Below, piece after piece: positions 7,159 through 16,808 of a DNA stretch of 64,000 bases. The stretch is from assembly GCA_025758045.1 (NCBI GenBank), contig CP107208.1, positions 2,232,001 to 2,296,000 of the forward strand, in the 5' to 3' direction. The position numbers and the translations under genes were made by a program. The DNA is from Oscillospiraceae bacterium. GTDB lineage: Bacteria; Bacillota; Clostridia; Oscillospirales; Ruminococcaceae. Position 1 is the first letter of the stretch. Each line of letters opens with the position of its first letter. A model generated the notes under the pieces. It ran no database searches, was not told the DNA's origin, and saw only the letters and a list, made by a program, of their open reading frames with translations.

Positions 7159-9705
7159 ATGGCAAATACCCAACCACCCAGGAATCCCAACTTAAAAAGC
7201 AACGTCCGTATCCGCACGGTGATTGCCGTTGCGCTTTTTATACTGGCCTGCTTCGGCATCCTCGTCTACCAGCTGTACGCCCTGCAGCTGCGCGACGCCG
7301 AACACTACCGCACCGAGGCCGTGACCCAGCAGCTCCAGGACACCGAGCTGCCCGCCACCCGCGGCAACATTTACAGTGCCAACGGCAAGCTGCTGGCCAA
7401 AAGCAACACCGTGTGGAACATCATCGCTGACCCGGCCCAATCCGAGAAGAACGGCGCCACGGAAACCGAGATCCGCACCGGCGCCGAGCATATCGCCGAG
7501 CTGCTGAACGACGGCACTTCCGCCGATGACATCTACGCCAAACTGACCGCCCGCAACAAGAATGGCGAGCTGTACCAGTACCGTGTGGTGGCCCAGAACG
7601 TGGAAAAACCGGTGGCCGACGCCATCATCGAATACTCCAAATCCTACCGCACCGCGCCGGAAAAGGAAGGGGAGACCGGCTACCGCATCGCCGTCCTCTC
7701 CACCGAGCAGTCCACCACCCGCAGCTACCCCTACGGTGCGTTTGCGTCGTCGGTCATCGGCTTCTGCAACAACGATGAAAACGGCAAGCTCGTCGGCGCT
7801 TACGGCCTGGAGAAATCCTACGAGGAAGATCTGGCCGGTACGCCGGGCCGCAGCATCGCTGAGACCAACGTCAACGGCGAAATTCTGGCCAACACCGAGG
7901 CCGACGTCCACGACGCCATCGACGGCAACAACCTGAACCTGACGCTGGACGAAAATGTGCAGGCCATCGTGGAAGAGTATCTGGCCGAAGCCATGGATAC
8001 CTTCTCCGTCCACGGTCGCGGCAGCGCTATCGTGATGAACGTCAAGACCGGCGCGATCCTGGCCATGGCCTCGCTGGAGCAGTTCGACCCCAACGACCCC
8101 ATGACCGTCTACGATGACAAGATGCAGACCATCCTGGACAAGACTGACGCCCTGACCGCCGACGACATCGATTGGCTGGAGGGCCGCCTGGGTGAGAAGA
8201 ACGTGGCCGGCATCATCGCTGATGGCGTTATCAGCCAGGAAACCACCGAGGATGAAAATGGCAATACCATTTCCAGCGAATACACCCAGCTGCAAGGTAT
8301 GCTGCGCGAAGCCCAGTGGAAGAATAAGAACATCACCGAGCTGTACATGCCCGGCTCGATCTTTAAGCTTATCACCGCATCGGCAGGTCTGGATTCCGGC
8401 ATCATGAACATGAACCAGACCTTCTACTGCAACGGTGAGCTGACCGTCAACCAGGGCAGCGAGCTGTGGGAGCACACCTACCACTGCGCCAACGGCGAGG
8501 TGCATAACCTGCAAAACATGGCCCAGGCGCTGGATAACAGCTGCAACCTCTGGTTTATCCAGGCGGCGCAGACCTTGCAGCCTACCGTGTTTTACGATTA
8601 TATCCAGGCCTTCGGTTTTACCCAGCCCACCGGTATTGACCTGCCCAGCGAGACCCGCTGGACCAGCGTGTACAACGCCCAGCAGATGGCCGAGGTCGAC
8701 ACCAACTTGTACACCGCCGCTTTCGGCCAGAACGAGGCCATTACCCCCATGCAGATGGCTACCGCCATTGCGGCCATCGCCAACGGCGGCTACCTGGTCA
8801 CCCCGTATATCGTGGATTCCATCACAGACGATGCAGGCAACATCATCAGCCAGACCGACACCAGCGTCCGCCGTCAGGTCATCTCCGAGGAAGTCAGCCA
8901 GGAGATCCTCTCGATGATGGAGAACAACGTTGAACCCAACGGCACCCTGAGCATCCGCCACTCCTGCAAGAACGCCTACGTGGCAGGCTACCGCATCGGC
9001 GGCAAGTCCGGCACTGCCGAACGTACCGACCGCCACCTGCGCGGCGACGGCGACTACTACAAGGCCATGAGCTTTGCCGCCGTGCTGCCCATCGACGACC
9101 CCGAGATCGAGGTGTTCGTCCTGCTGGATGACCCCCGCTGGATCCATGATTATGCCAGCCAGGTCGTGGCCCCTGTTGTAGGCAACATCATCAGCGAAGT
9201 TGCGCCCTACCTGGGCATCGAGCAGGATGCCAACTACAACCCCACCGGCAACGTGACCGTGCAGACCTGCCTGGACTACACCTGGACCAACGCCCAGGTC
9301 ACCCTGAACCAGCTGGGCCTGCAACATAAGCTGATCGGCTCCAACGGCAACATTGTGTACCAGTACCCTGTGGGCGGCAGCTCGGTGCCCGTTGGTTCCA
9401 CCATCTACCTGTACACCAACACCGACCAGGACGCCATGACCACCGTGCCTGACGTGACGGGCAAGAGCGGCAGTTTTGCATCCCAAATGCTGAAAGCCTC
9501 CAACCTCAACGTCCAGTTCGAGGGCGACAGCTCCGGCCGGGTAGTATCCCAAAGCACAGCCGCAGAGACCAGCGCCGCCTACGGCACCATCGTGACCCTG
9601 ACGATGGAATCGGACGGCAGCGATACCGCCGATACGACGGACACCACCGATACCCAGGTTGAGGAAACTACGGAAGAAGCAGTAGAAGAAAATACAGAGC
9701 AATAA
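7159..9705 (+). CDS. Class B penicillin-binding protein with PASTA domains (FtsI/SpoVD type)
   Basis: An 848-aa peptidoglycan transpeptidase. It has a membrane anchor at ~17-38, a dimerisation domain (~50-230) and a transpeptidase domain with the active-site tetrad S400-I-F-K403, the S461-C-N463 motif and K616-S-G-T619. Two PASTA-like repeats follow (~695-755 and ~760-815), then a Thr/Asp/Glu-rich tail of ~30 residues. The catalytic domain has a sizeable insertion before S400 (~320-380). In Firmicutes this gene order gives either vegetative FtsI/PBP2b or the sporulation protein SpoVD; the sequence cannot decide, so no symbol is given. Confidence 0.95.
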   Translation: MANTQPPRNPNLKSNVRIRTVIAVALFILACFGILVYQLYALQLRDAEHYRTEAVTQQLQDTELPATRGNIYSANGKLLAKSNTVWNIIADPAQSEKNGATETEIRTGAEHIAELLNDGTSADDIYAKLTARNKNGELYQYRVVAQNVEKPVADAIIEYSKSYRTAPEKEGETGYRIAVLSTEQSTTRSYPYGAFASSVIGFCNNDENGKLVGAYGLEKSYEEDLAGTPGRSIAETNVNGEILANTEADVHDAIDGNNLNLTLDENVQAIVEEYLAEAMDTFSVHGRGSAIVMNVKTGAILAMASLEQFDPNDPMTVYDDKMQTILDKTDALTADDIDWLEGRLGEKNVAGIIADGVISQETTEDENGNTISSEYTQLQGMLREAQWKNKNITELYMPGSIFKLITASAGLDSGIMNMNQTFYCNGELTVNQGSELWEHTYHCANGEVHNLQNMAQALDNSCNLWFIQAAQTLQPTVFYDYIQAFGFTQPTGIDLPSETRWTSVYNAQQMAEVDTNLYTAAFGQNEAITPMQMATAIAAIANGGYLVTPYIVDSITDDAGNIISQTDTSVRRQVISEEVSQEILSMMENNVEPNGTLSIRHSCKNAYVAGYRIGGKSGTAERTDRHLRGDGDYYKAMSFAAVLPIDDPEIEVFVLLDDPRWIHDYASQVVAPVVGNIISEVAPYLGIEQDANYNPTGNVTVQTCLDYTWTNAQVTLNQLGLQHKLIGSNGNIVYQYPVGGSSVPVGSTIYLYTNTDQDAMTTVPDVTGKSGSFASQMLKASNLNVQFEGDSSGRVVSQSTAAETSAAYGTIVTLTMESDGSDTADTTDTTDTQVEETTEEAVEENTEQ

Positions 9706-9712
9706 ACGGCCC

Positions 9713-9736
9713 AAAGGCCCCCCTCTGGGAGGCTTT
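9713..9736 (+). repeat. Intergenic hairpin, GGCCCCCCTC family
   Basis: AAAGGCCCCCC pairs imperfectly with GGGAGGCTTT after the PBP gene. It belongs to the dispersed hairpin family also seen at 6483 and 42163. Confidence 0.5.
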
Positions 9737-9783
9737 CCGCCTGACATACTACTCGCATATCCATAGAATAAGGAGGCAATCCC

Positions 9784-11148
9784 ATGCAAACCATTCCTGC
9801 CAACGAACTGCTGGCTGGCCTGACTTTGGCCGAGCCGGCGGACATCCACGCTGTTGTTACCGACAGCCGCAAGGTCGAGCCCGGCTGCGTGTTCGTCTGC
9901 TTCCCCGGTGAGCGCGTCGACGGCCATACCTTCGCCGCCGGTGCTTACCGGAACGGCGCCGCCTATATCATCGCCAACCACCCCGTGGACGGCGTGCCCG
10001 AGGACCGCACTGTCATCGTGCCGGACAGCGCCCGCGCCATGATCCGCATGGCCTCCAACTACCGCATGCTGTTCAGCCCCAAGATGATCGGCGTTACCGG
10101 CAGTGTGGGCAAGACCACCACCAAAGAGTTCTGTTACGCCGTCCTCTCCGCCTTTGGCAAAACCCTCAAGACCGAGGGAAACCAGAACAACGACATCGGT
10201 GTGCCCAACACCCTGTTCCGCCTGGATAACGACACCCGGTACGCCGTGGTGGAGATGGGCATGGACCACCTGGGTGAGATCGAGCGGCTGACCCGCTGCG
10301 CCCGCCCCTCCGCCGGCATCATCACGATGATCGGCGTGTCCCACCTGGAAAATCTCGGCACCCGCGAGAATATACTGAAAGCAAAAATGGAGATCTGCGC
10401 AGGCCTGCCTGACGGCGCGCCCCTGGCCCTGAACGCCGACAACGACCTGCTGCCCACCGCCAGCGTACCGGCCCGCCTGCGCCCTGTATGGTTCGGCATC
10501 GAGAGCGAGACCGCCGATGTACGCGCCGCGGATATCCACACCGGCACCGAAGGCACGACCTTTACGCTGGTGGATAAGGCCTACGGCAGCTTTGCCGTGT
10601 CCATCCCCACCGCGGGCCTGCATACCGTGTACGACGCCTTGGCCGCCTACGCCGCCGCCACCCGCCTGGGGCTGGACCCCGCCCGGTGCGCCGCCGCGCT
10701 TTCCCGCTACCAGGCCACCGGCATGCGCCAGCATATCGTGGAGAAGGGCGGCATCACCTTTATCGAGGATTGCTACAACGCCAGCCCGGACAGCATGAAA
10801 GCTGCCCTCTCGGTGCTGAAAGCCCTGCCCAACGCGCGCAAGATCGCCCTGCTGGGCGACATGCTGGAACTGGGCGACGCCAGCGAGAGCGGCCACCGCG
10901 CAACAGGGGAGTGGGCCGCCGATGCGGGCGTGTCCCTGCTGATCGCCTACGGCCCCAACAGCGCCGCCATGGTCGAAGCCGCTAAAAACCGTGGTATTGC
11001 AACTGTGCATTGCCAAACGGCCGCAGAAGTGTTACAATACTTGCAGCAGTCTGTCCGCCCCGGCGATGCAGTGCTGGCCAAAGCCAGCCATGCCATGAAA
11101 CTGGATGAGATCCTGGCGGACTTTTACGCTGCTTTGCCGCAGGCGTAA
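9784..11148 (+). CDS. murF: UDP-MurNAc-tripeptide--D-Ala-D-Ala ligase
   Basis: A 454-aa Mur ligase that adds D-Ala-D-Ala to the UDP-MurNAc-tripeptide in the cytoplasm. It has the ATP loop GVTGSVGKTTTKE (~102-114), the NNDIGVP block (~138-144), an EMGMDHLGEI segment (~156-165), a DCYNASPDSMKAAL motif in the C-terminal half (~329-342) and LLGDMLELG (~357-365). Length and domain order are normal. RBS AAGGAGG. The product is the substrate of mraY, the next gene. Confidence 0.97.
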   Translation: MQTIPANELLAGLTLAEPADIHAVVTDSRKVEPGCVFVCFPGERVDGHTFAAGAYRNGAAYIIANHPVDGVPEDRTVIVPDSARAMIRMASNYRMLFSPKMIGVTGSVGKTTTKEFCYAVLSAFGKTLKTEGNQNNDIGVPNTLFRLDNDTRYAVVEMGMDHLGEIERLTRCARPSAGIITMIGVSHLENLGTRENILKAKMEICAGLPDGAPLALNADNDLLPTASVPARLRPVWFGIESETADVRAADIHTGTEGTTFTLVDKAYGSFAVSIPTAGLHTVYDALAAYAAATRLGLDPARCAAALSRYQATGMRQHIVEKGGITFIEDCYNASPDSMKAALSVLKALPNARKIALLGDMLELGDASESGHRATGEWAADAGVSLLIAYGPNSAAMVEAAKNRGIATVHCQTAAEVLQYLQQSVRPGDAVLAKASHAMKLDEILADFYAALPQA

Positions 11149-11207
11149 CGCACAGCCCCGTGCAGCCGCGCCTACGTTTTACTTGAGAAATATGGAGGAA
11201 TGACTGC

Positions 11208-12221
11208 ATGGAGCCTACTGTCTCCGCAATTTTAGCCGCCGGTGCCGTTGGCGGCTTTGCCGTTACGGCTATCACCTGCTGGCTGTTGATCCCGGCTTTG
11301 CACCGCCTGCACTTTGGCCAGACCATCCGCGAGGAAGGCCCGACCTGGCACAACAAGAAAAACGGCACCCCCACCATGGGCGGCCTTGGGTTTATCTTTG
11401 GCATCTTGCTCACCATCGGCGTCGTGTACGGGCTGTTCCACAGCTCTGCGCCGGAGGTGCTGGGCCCCCAGCAGATGGCTGCCGGCATGCTGGTGCTGTT
11501 TCTGGCCTTCGGCAACGGCCTGATCGGCTTCCTCGATGACTTCATCAAGGTCATCAAGCACCGCAATCTGGGGCTTACTGCCTGGCAGAAGATCGTTTTG
11601 CAGGTCGCTGTCACCGTCGGGTTTATGATCGGCTTACACAGCCTGGGCCTGCTCTCCACCAGCGTCATGTTCCCGGTAGCGGGTATGGTCGATCTGGGGC
11701 TGGCTTACTATCCCATCGCATTCTTCGGCATTATCTTCCTGGTCAATGCTGTTAACCTGACCGACGGCCTGGACGGCCTGTGCACCGGCGTGACCTTTGT
11801 GTCCATGCTGGGCTACCTGCTGGCAGGCAGCCTGCTGGGCTTTGTACATGTTTCGCTGCTGGCGGCCACCACCGCCGGCGCCTGCGTGGGCTTTCTGCTG
11901 TGGAACTTCTACCCGGCCAAAGTCTTTATGGGCGATACCGGCAGCATGTTCTTTGGCGGCATGGTCACGGCGCTGGCTTTTGTGATGGACCGCCCGGAGC
12001 TGGTGCTCTTCTTCGGCATCGTTTATATCTGGGACGCTATGACTGTGGTCATCCAGCGCATCTACTTCAAGGCCACCCACGGCAAGCGCATCTTTAAAAT
12101 GACCCCCATCCACCACGCCTTTGAGCTGCGCGGCTGGAAAGAGGTCAAGATCGACGGCTTCTTCGCCCTCATCGCCGCCATCGGCGTGGCGATGGGCATT
12201 TTCTACATCTGCATCGCATAA
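11208..12221 (+). CDS. mraY: Phospho-MurNAc-pentapeptide transferase
   Basis: A 337-aa polytopic membrane enzyme that transfers phospho-MurNAc-pentapeptide to undecaprenyl phosphate, forming lipid I. It shows the cytoplasmic catalytic motifs FLDDFIKV (~107-114), NAVNLTDGLDGL (~180-191), FMGDTGSMF (~239-247) and TPIHHAFEL (~299-307), with about ten membrane helices. The length is typical. It lies between murF and ftsW; murD, often in this gap, is absent. Confidence 0.97.
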   Translation: MEPTVSAILAAGAVGGFAVTAITCWLLIPALHRLHFGQTIREEGPTWHNKKNGTPTMGGLGFIFGILLTIGVVYGLFHSSAPEVLGPQQMAAGMLVLFLAFGNGLIGFLDDFIKVIKHRNLGLTAWQKIVLQVAVTVGFMIGLHSLGLLSTSVMFPVAGMVDLGLAYYPIAFFGIIFLVNAVNLTDGLDGLCTGVTFVSMLGYLLAGSLLGFVHVSLLAATTAGACVGFLLWNFYPAKVFMGDTGSMFFGGMVTALAFVMDRPELVLFFGIVYIWDAMTVVIQRIYFKATHGKRIFKMTPIHHAFELRGWKEVKIDGFFALIAAIGVAMGIFYICIA

Positions 12222-12253
12222 TCAACCATAAGCAACAAGGAGGCTTGCACCCA

Positions 12254-13543
12254 TTGGTTACGCATCTGTATGGCATTTTGGGTGTGATCCTTGACCGCAC
12301 CTTTGGTAATATCATCCGCATGCTGCGGGTCATCCGCCTGCCCAAAGAGGAACGGGGCCATCTGTCCTGGACCTTTGTGGGCACGCTGGCTGTCATATTG
12401 GCCTACGGGCTGATCATGATGTTCTCGGCCAGCTATTCCAGCGGCTACACCAACCATGGCGGCAACATCTACTACTTCATCAAGCCCCAGGCCATCGTGG
12501 CCGCGGTGGGCTTTGTCGTCATGCTGGGCGTGTCGCTTATCAACTACCGTGCGCTGCGGTATATGTTCTGGACATTTTACGTCATCACGCTGGCGCTGCT
12601 GGTGCTGGCGCTGTTCATGCCCAGTGACAATAACGGCTGCTACCGCTGGGTCTACCTGCCGGGCGGCATGTCCCTGCAGCCCTCGGAGCTGGCCAAGTTT
12701 GCCGTCATTTTGGGTACGGCGGATATTTTGGACCATCACCAGCGGGAGATCAAAAGCCTGTTCCAGTGTGTTTTCAAGCCCGCCTGCCTGCTGATTCCCA
12801 TTCTGGTTTTGCTGAAGCTGGAACCCCACAACTCGGCCATGCTGCTGATGGCCATGATCTTTGCCACCATGCTGGTGTGCGCCGGGGCAGGCGGCGTAAA
12901 GCTGTGGGCTGTTGCTGTCCCGGCCGGTGTGGCTGTCCTGGCGTATTTTATCAAGTCTCTGGCCTCCGGCGACGGTTATGCGTCAGAGCGTCTGGGCGGC
13001 GTCTGGGGCCTGACCCCCACCGATACCGCCGGTATGCTGTGGCAGACCCGCCAAAGCATCTACGCCATCTCCACCGGCGGTCTGTTCGGCGTGGGCATCG
13101 GCAACAGCGTGCAAAAGCACCAGTGGCTGCCCTACGCCGAGAACGACTTTATCTTCGCCGTCGTGTGCGAGGAACTGGGCTTTATCGGCGCCATCGCATT
13201 GATCGTGCTGTTCGGTGCCCTCATTGTGCAGGGCATTGCCATCGCCCTCAACGCACCGGATTTCTTCGGCTCGTTGCTGGGCATCGGCATCATGGCGCAG
13301 GTCGCCTGGCAGGTGTTCTGCCATATCGGCGTGGCCACAGCGCTGCTGCCCAACACCGGCATCAGTTTGCCGTTCTTCTCCTACGGCGGCACCAGCTTGC
13401 TGATTTTGCTGGGTGAGATGGGCATCATGCTAAGCATATCCCGCGCCGGAAACGGCCGCCGTGAGGCCCGCCGCCAGCGGGAACAGGAGGAAATGGAAAA
13501 CCGCCTGCGCCAGAAAAGCACCTACCGCCGCCGCAGAGTTTGA
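12254..13543 (+). CDS. ftsW: SEDS-family glycosyltransferase FtsW/SpoVE
   Basis: A 429-aa membrane protein of the SEDS family that polymerises lipid II with a partner class B PBP, here probably the PBP at 7159. It contains the QPSELAKF-type segment (~141-150), the large external loop with a W-T-P type region and the GISLPFFSYGGTS motif near the end (~372-384). The TTG at 12254 is favoured because AAGGAGG ends 10 nt upstream; the TTG at 12245 is only 1 nt from that site. The Arg/Glu-rich C-terminal tail is cytoplasmic. FtsW versus sporulation SpoVE cannot be settled from sequence. Confidence 0.92.
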   Translation: MVTHLYGILGVILDRTFGNIIRMLRVIRLPKEERGHLSWTFVGTLAVILAYGLIMMFSASYSSGYTNHGGNIYYFIKPQAIVAAVGFVVMLGVSLINYRALRYMFWTFYVITLALLVLALFMPSDNNGCYRWVYLPGGMSLQPSELAKFAVILGTADILDHHQREIKSLFQCVFKPACLLIPILVLLKLEPHNSAMLLMAMIFATMLVCAGAGGVKLWAVAVPAGVAVLAYFIKSLASGDGYASERLGGVWGLTPTDTAGMLWQTRQSIYAISTGGLFGVGIGNSVQKHQWLPYAENDFIFAVVCEELGFIGAIALIVLFGALIVQGIAIALNAPDFFGSLLGIGIMAQVAWQVFCHIGVATALLPNTGISLPFFSYGGTSLLILLGEMGIMLSISRAGNGRREARRQREQEEMENRLRQKSTYRRRRV

Positions 13544-13617
13544 CGGCAGAAATCTATAAGGCAACGCCGCAGGCCCCCAAAGGGGTGCAGCGGTCTGCCT
13601 GAAAAAGGGGAGTTAGT

Positions 13618-14733
13618 ATGCGTGTTCTGATTGCTGCCGGCGGTACAGCCGGTCATATCAACCCGGCGCTGGCCATTGCAGGTGCCCTGAAAGCCGCCGA
13701 GCCGACCGCCGAGATCCACTTTGCCGGTCGCCGCGAGGGCATGGAGTACGGCCTTGTCACGAAGGCCGGGTATCCCTTCCATCACATCGAGATCAACGGC
13801 TTTCAGCGCCGCCTGAACGCCGAGAACATCGTGCGCAACGTCATTGCCCTGTGGCATCTGGCGCTGTCCGGTCCCCGCACCCAGAAGATCCTGAACGAGG
13901 TCAAGCCTGACCTGGTCATCGGCTGCGGCGGTTACGTCAGCGGCCCCGTGGTGCGCGCCGCTGCCAAGCGTGGCATCAAGACTGCCATCCACGAGCAGAA
14001 CGCCTTCCCCGGTGTGACCAACAAGCTGCTGGCCAAGGATGTGGATGTGGTACTGGCCGCCAGCGCTGATGCGGTGGAGAAGCTGGGAGCCCCCGAAAAG
14101 ACCACCGTGGTAGGCAACCCTGTCCGCCCCGAAGTGCTTACCGCCGACCGCGAAGCCGCCCGCCGCAACCTGAAGGCTGGCGACCGCACCGTTATCCTGA
14201 GCTTTGGCGGCAGCCTGGGCGCTGACCGCATCAACCAGGTGGTAGCGGACCTCTGCGCCTGGGAAAAGCAGCAGGGGGCGAACGTGCTGCACCTGCATGC
14301 CACCGGCAGCCGCGGCGTAGAGCTGTTCGATAAGCTGGAAAAAGAAAAAGGCTTTGCCCCCGGTGAGAACCTGGTTGTCACGCCCTACATCAACAATATG
14401 CCCCAGCTGTTGGCCGCCGCAGATTTGGTCATTGCCCGCTCCGGTGCGCTGACGCTGGCCGAACTGGAGGCCGTGGGCCGCGCGTCCATCCTGATCCCCA
14501 GCCCCAACGTGGCCGAGAACCACCAGTATTACAATGCCCTGGAACTGCAAAAGGCCGGTGCCGCCGTCGTCATCGAGGAAAAGAACCTGACCGGCGAGGG
14601 GTTGATCGAAACCGTGCAGCAGCTGCTGGCCCAGCCCGGCAAGCTGGCCGAGATGGGCGCCAACGCCAAGACCCTGGGCAACCCGCACAGTTTGGAGCTT
14701 ATCACCGCCAAGCTGCTGGAACTTGTCAAATAA
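13618..14733 (+). CDS. murG: UDP-GlcNAc:lipid I GlcNAc transferase
   Basis: A 371-aa GT28 enzyme that converts lipid I to lipid II on the inner face of the membrane. It has the N-terminal AAGGTAGHINPALA glycine loop (~6-19), GGYVSGP (~104-110), HEQNAFPG (~124-131), the second Gly loop LSFGGSLGA (~194-202) and ARSGALTLAEL (~277-287) followed by the donor-binding region ending in ENHQ-YN. The length is normal. RBS AAGGGGAG. A terminator follows directly, ending the first dcw transcript. Confidence 0.97.
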   Translation: MRVLIAAGGTAGHINPALAIAGALKAAEPTAEIHFAGRREGMEYGLVTKAGYPFHHIEINGFQRRLNAENIVRNVIALWHLALSGPRTQKILNEVKPDLVIGCGGYVSGPVVRAAAKRGIKTAIHEQNAFPGVTNKLLAKDVDVVLAASADAVEKLGAPEKTTVVGNPVRPEVLTADREAARRNLKAGDRTVILSFGGSLGADRINQVVADLCAWEKQQGANVLHLHATGSRGVELFDKLEKEKGFAPGENLVVTPYINNMPQLLAAADLVIARSGALTLAELEAVGRASILIPSPNVAENHQYYNALELQKAGAAVVIEEKNLTGEGLIETVQQLLAQPGKLAEMGANAKTLGNPHSLELITAKLLELVK

Positions 14734-14752
14734 TGCAACCATATTGTAACCG

Positions 14753-14792
14753 GAGTGGAGAGCGTATCCGCGGTCTCCGCTCTTGTTTTTTT
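14753..14792 (+). terminator. Terminator after murG
   Basis: GAGTGGAGA (14753-14761) pairs with TCTCCGCTC (14774-14782), followed by TTGTTTTTTT. Confidence 0.8.
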
Positions 14793-14811
14793 GTATCGTT
14801 TCTTCTATAAT
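14783..14811 (+). promoter_or_regulatory. Promoter of ftsQ
   Basis: TTGTTT, a 17-bp spacer and TATAAT. The -35 overlaps the murG terminator tail, so ftsQ appears to be a separate unit. Confidence 0.55.
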
Positions 14812-14836
14812 AAATGTAAACTGTAAAAGTATGCTT

Positions 14837-14890
14837 TGCAGGGGCGCACAGTGCGCATCCGCTGGCCGATGCTCGTCATCGGCCCCTACA
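14837..14890. repeat. Dispersed palindromic element (TGCAGGGGCG...CGGCCCCTACA)
   Basis: An imperfect inverted repeat whose outer arms are AGGGGC and GCCCCT. Copies of the same type lie at 18209, 28404 and 32281. It sits in the 5' untranslated region of ftsQ. Confidence 0.65.
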
Positions 14891-14929
14891 ATCTAAATTA
14901 TTTACCTGAATAGAAGGGAGGGCCGACCC

Positions 14930-16201
14930 ATGGATTATAACCAGCGCAGCCGCGGGCAAAAGTCCGGGGCCGGTCATCCTGCCCGTGCGCCCCGCCGCAG
15001 CGTAAGCAGCCGCATGGGGCTGGAAAAACGCGGCGTACCTGCCCAGCAGCCCCCGCGCGGCAATGCCCCGCGTCCCAATCAGCAGCGCGGCCCCAATCAA
15101 CCGCCCCGCAGCGGCCAGCCCCCGCGGCAAAACCGCCCCGGCCAAAATCAGTCCAACAATGGCCGCCGCCCCCGCCCGCAGCAGCAGATCAACCCGCAAA
15201 AAAGCGGCTACACGCCCGGCTCGCCCCGCCGCCAGCGCCGCGTGACCCAGGCGGAGATTTTACGCCGCACGCGCCGCCGCCGCTTTCTGGGGATGCTGGC
15301 CGTGCTGGCCGTGCTGGCCATCGGCGCGTTCGTGTCGGTCAACCTGCTGTTCAAGGTGGCCATCTTCCGGGTCGAGAACTTCGACCACAGCACCCCCGCC
15401 GACACCGGCATTTATACCGAGGATGAGATCGTCTCGGCGCTGAATATCGAGAAAAACTCCAACCTTTTCGCCTTCTCCACTGCCGAAAAGACCAAGGAAT
15501 TACAGGCACAGTTCCCGTATCTGGACAAGGTGGAAGTGACCGTCCAGATGCCCGCCACCGTGGTGGTGCGCCTGACCCCCGCTACCGAGCGATTCACCTG
15601 CATGTACTCCGGCGGGTGGATGGTCCTCAGCGATGCGCTGCGCATCCTGCGGTTGGAGGTCTCCCAGCCCGAGGGCCTGATCCTGCTCAACGCCAAACTG
15701 CCGGACAATTTCAGCCCTGCCATCGGTCAGCAGGTCATCCCGGAAACCTATAACTCGCTGCTGGCCCGCACCGAATCGTCAGCCGAGTCGGACAGCACCG
15801 ACGCCACACCGGAATCCGCCCAGCCCACGGTAACCGATATTGTCACCCAGCTGTGGCAGCTTTTGCAGGACGACGGCCTGCTGGACGGCCTGACCGCGCT
15901 GGACATCAGCGATACCAGCCAGCTCTCCTTCACCTACCAGGGACGCGTGGACGTGCTGCTGGGCAACAGCAGCAGCCTGGATTACAAGCTGCGCCTGGCC
16001 GCCAAGATCCTGACCGACCCCGACAAGGGGCTTTCCGGCAGCGACCGCGGCACCCTGGACGTGAGCGACCAGCTGGAGGACGGCGAGATCCGCGGCTACT
16101 TCCAGCCCTATGAGCAGCCCACTCCCACGCCGGAACCTGCCCCGGAGCCTGACCCGGAATCAGAAAACGCGGAAAACGCCGAGGAACCCCCAACCGAATA
16201 A
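14930..16201 (+). CDS. ftsQ: Cell division protein FtsQ/DivIB
   Basis: A 423-aa bitopic membrane protein of the divisome. Residues 1-110 are a disordered cytoplasmic tail rich in Arg, Pro, Gln and Asn, unusually long for the family. One membrane segment (~119-142) is followed by a POTRA domain (~147-217) and the FtsQ/DivIB beta domain (~218-390), then a Pro/Glu-rich tail. It forms a complex with FtsL and DivIC. The ATG is preceded by GGGAGG. ftsA and ftsZ do not follow; an ECF sigma factor pair does. Confidence 0.9.
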   Translation: MDYNQRSRGQKSGAGHPARAPRRSVSSRMGLEKRGVPAQQPPRGNAPRPNQQRGPNQPPRSGQPPRQNRPGQNQSNNGRRPRPQQQINPQKSGYTPGSPRRQRRVTQAEILRRTRRRRFLGMLAVLAVLAIGAFVSVNLLFKVAIFRVENFDHSTPADTGIYTEDEIVSALNIEKNSNLFAFSTAEKTKELQAQFPYLDKVEVTVQMPATVVVRLTPATERFTCMYSGGWMVLSDALRILRLEVSQPEGLILLNAKLPDNFSPAIGQQVIPETYNSLLARTESSAESDSTDATPESAQPTVTDIVTQLWQLLQDDGLLDGLTALDISDTSQLSFTYQGRVDVLLGNSSSLDYKLRLAAKILTDPDKGLSGSDRGTLDVSDQLEDGEIRGYFQPYEQPTPTPEPAPEPDPESENAENAEEPPTE

Positions 16202-16206
16202 CCCCC

Positions 16207-16237
16207 TTGCCCCAGCCTTGTGCCGGGGCAATTTTTG
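16207..16237 (+). terminator. Terminator after ftsQ
   Basis: TTGCCCC pairs with GGGGCAA, followed by TTTTTG. Confidence 0.8.
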
Positions 16238-16245
16238 TATCTGCC

Positions 16246-16276
16246 TGTAACGCGGGCGCAAAAAACCGCACTAATA
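16246..16276 (+). promoter_or_regulatory. Possible ECF-type promoter
   Basis: TGTAACG and, after a purine-rich spacer, GCACTAATA lie 30-60 bp before the sigma factor gene. This loosely fits an ECF -35 of the GTAAC type and would allow autoregulation. The assignment is weak. Confidence 0.3.
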
Positions 16277-16307
16277 GGATGAACGCCAACAGAAAGGAGG
16301 GCAGCGG

Positions 16308-16808
16308 ATGCCGTACCCAGAACTGGAAGAACTGTATAACACCTACCGCACCGACCTGTACCGCTACCTCTGCCACCTGACCCACGACCCCGCCGAAGCT
16401 GAGGACCTGTTGAGCGAGACCTTTCTGCGGGCGCTGCGACGGCTACACACCTACCGCGGAGATTGTGCAGTCAAGACCTGGCTGTTCGGCATTGCCCACA
16501 ACGTCTGGCTGGAAAGCCTGCGCAAGCGCCGCCCTACCGTCAGCGCCGACGACCTGTTAGAGACCTACCTGACCGACGACACCCTGCCGGACCACACCGA
16601 TACCCGCCTGCAATGGCAGCGGGTACAGGCACTATTACAGCAAAAAGATGACCGTGCCCGCCGCGTGGTGCAGCTGCGGGCACAAGGCTACAGCTACGCC
16701 GAGATCGCCGCGCGGCTGGGCATCAGCGAAAGTTCGGCTCGCGTCATCGAGCACCGCACTCGCACCTGGCTAAAACAACAACTTGCAAAGGAGGGCTACG
16801 ACCTGTGA
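16308..16808 (+). CDS. ECF-family RNA polymerase sigma factor
   Basis: A 166-aa group 4 sigma-70 factor. Region 2 spans ~10-75 and includes HDPAEAEDLLSETFLRA (~27-43) and TWLFGIAHNVWLE (~58-70); region 4 spans ~105-160 with the helix-turn-helix YSYAEIAARLGISESSARV. It would direct polymerase to envelope-stress or similar promoters. Its 3' end overlaps the next gene by 4 bp, and the product of that gene is a typical zinc-finger anti-sigma factor, so the pair forms a regulatory switch. Confidence 0.93.
   Translation: MPYPELEELYNTYRTDLYRYLCHLTHDPAEAEDLLSETFLRALRRLHTYRGDCAVKTWLFGIAHNVWLESLRKRRPTVSADDLLETYLTDDTLPDHTDTRLQWQRVQALLQQKDDRARRVVQLRAQGYSYAEIAARLGISESSARVIEHRTRTWLKQQLAKEGYDL

Noticed and set aside
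7192..11016. A 1274-codon minus-strand frame opposite the PBP and murF genes
   Set aside because: GC-rich codon bias on the real strand leaves the opposite frame open. It has no ribosome-binding site, no family motifs and a repetitive Val/Gly/His composition.
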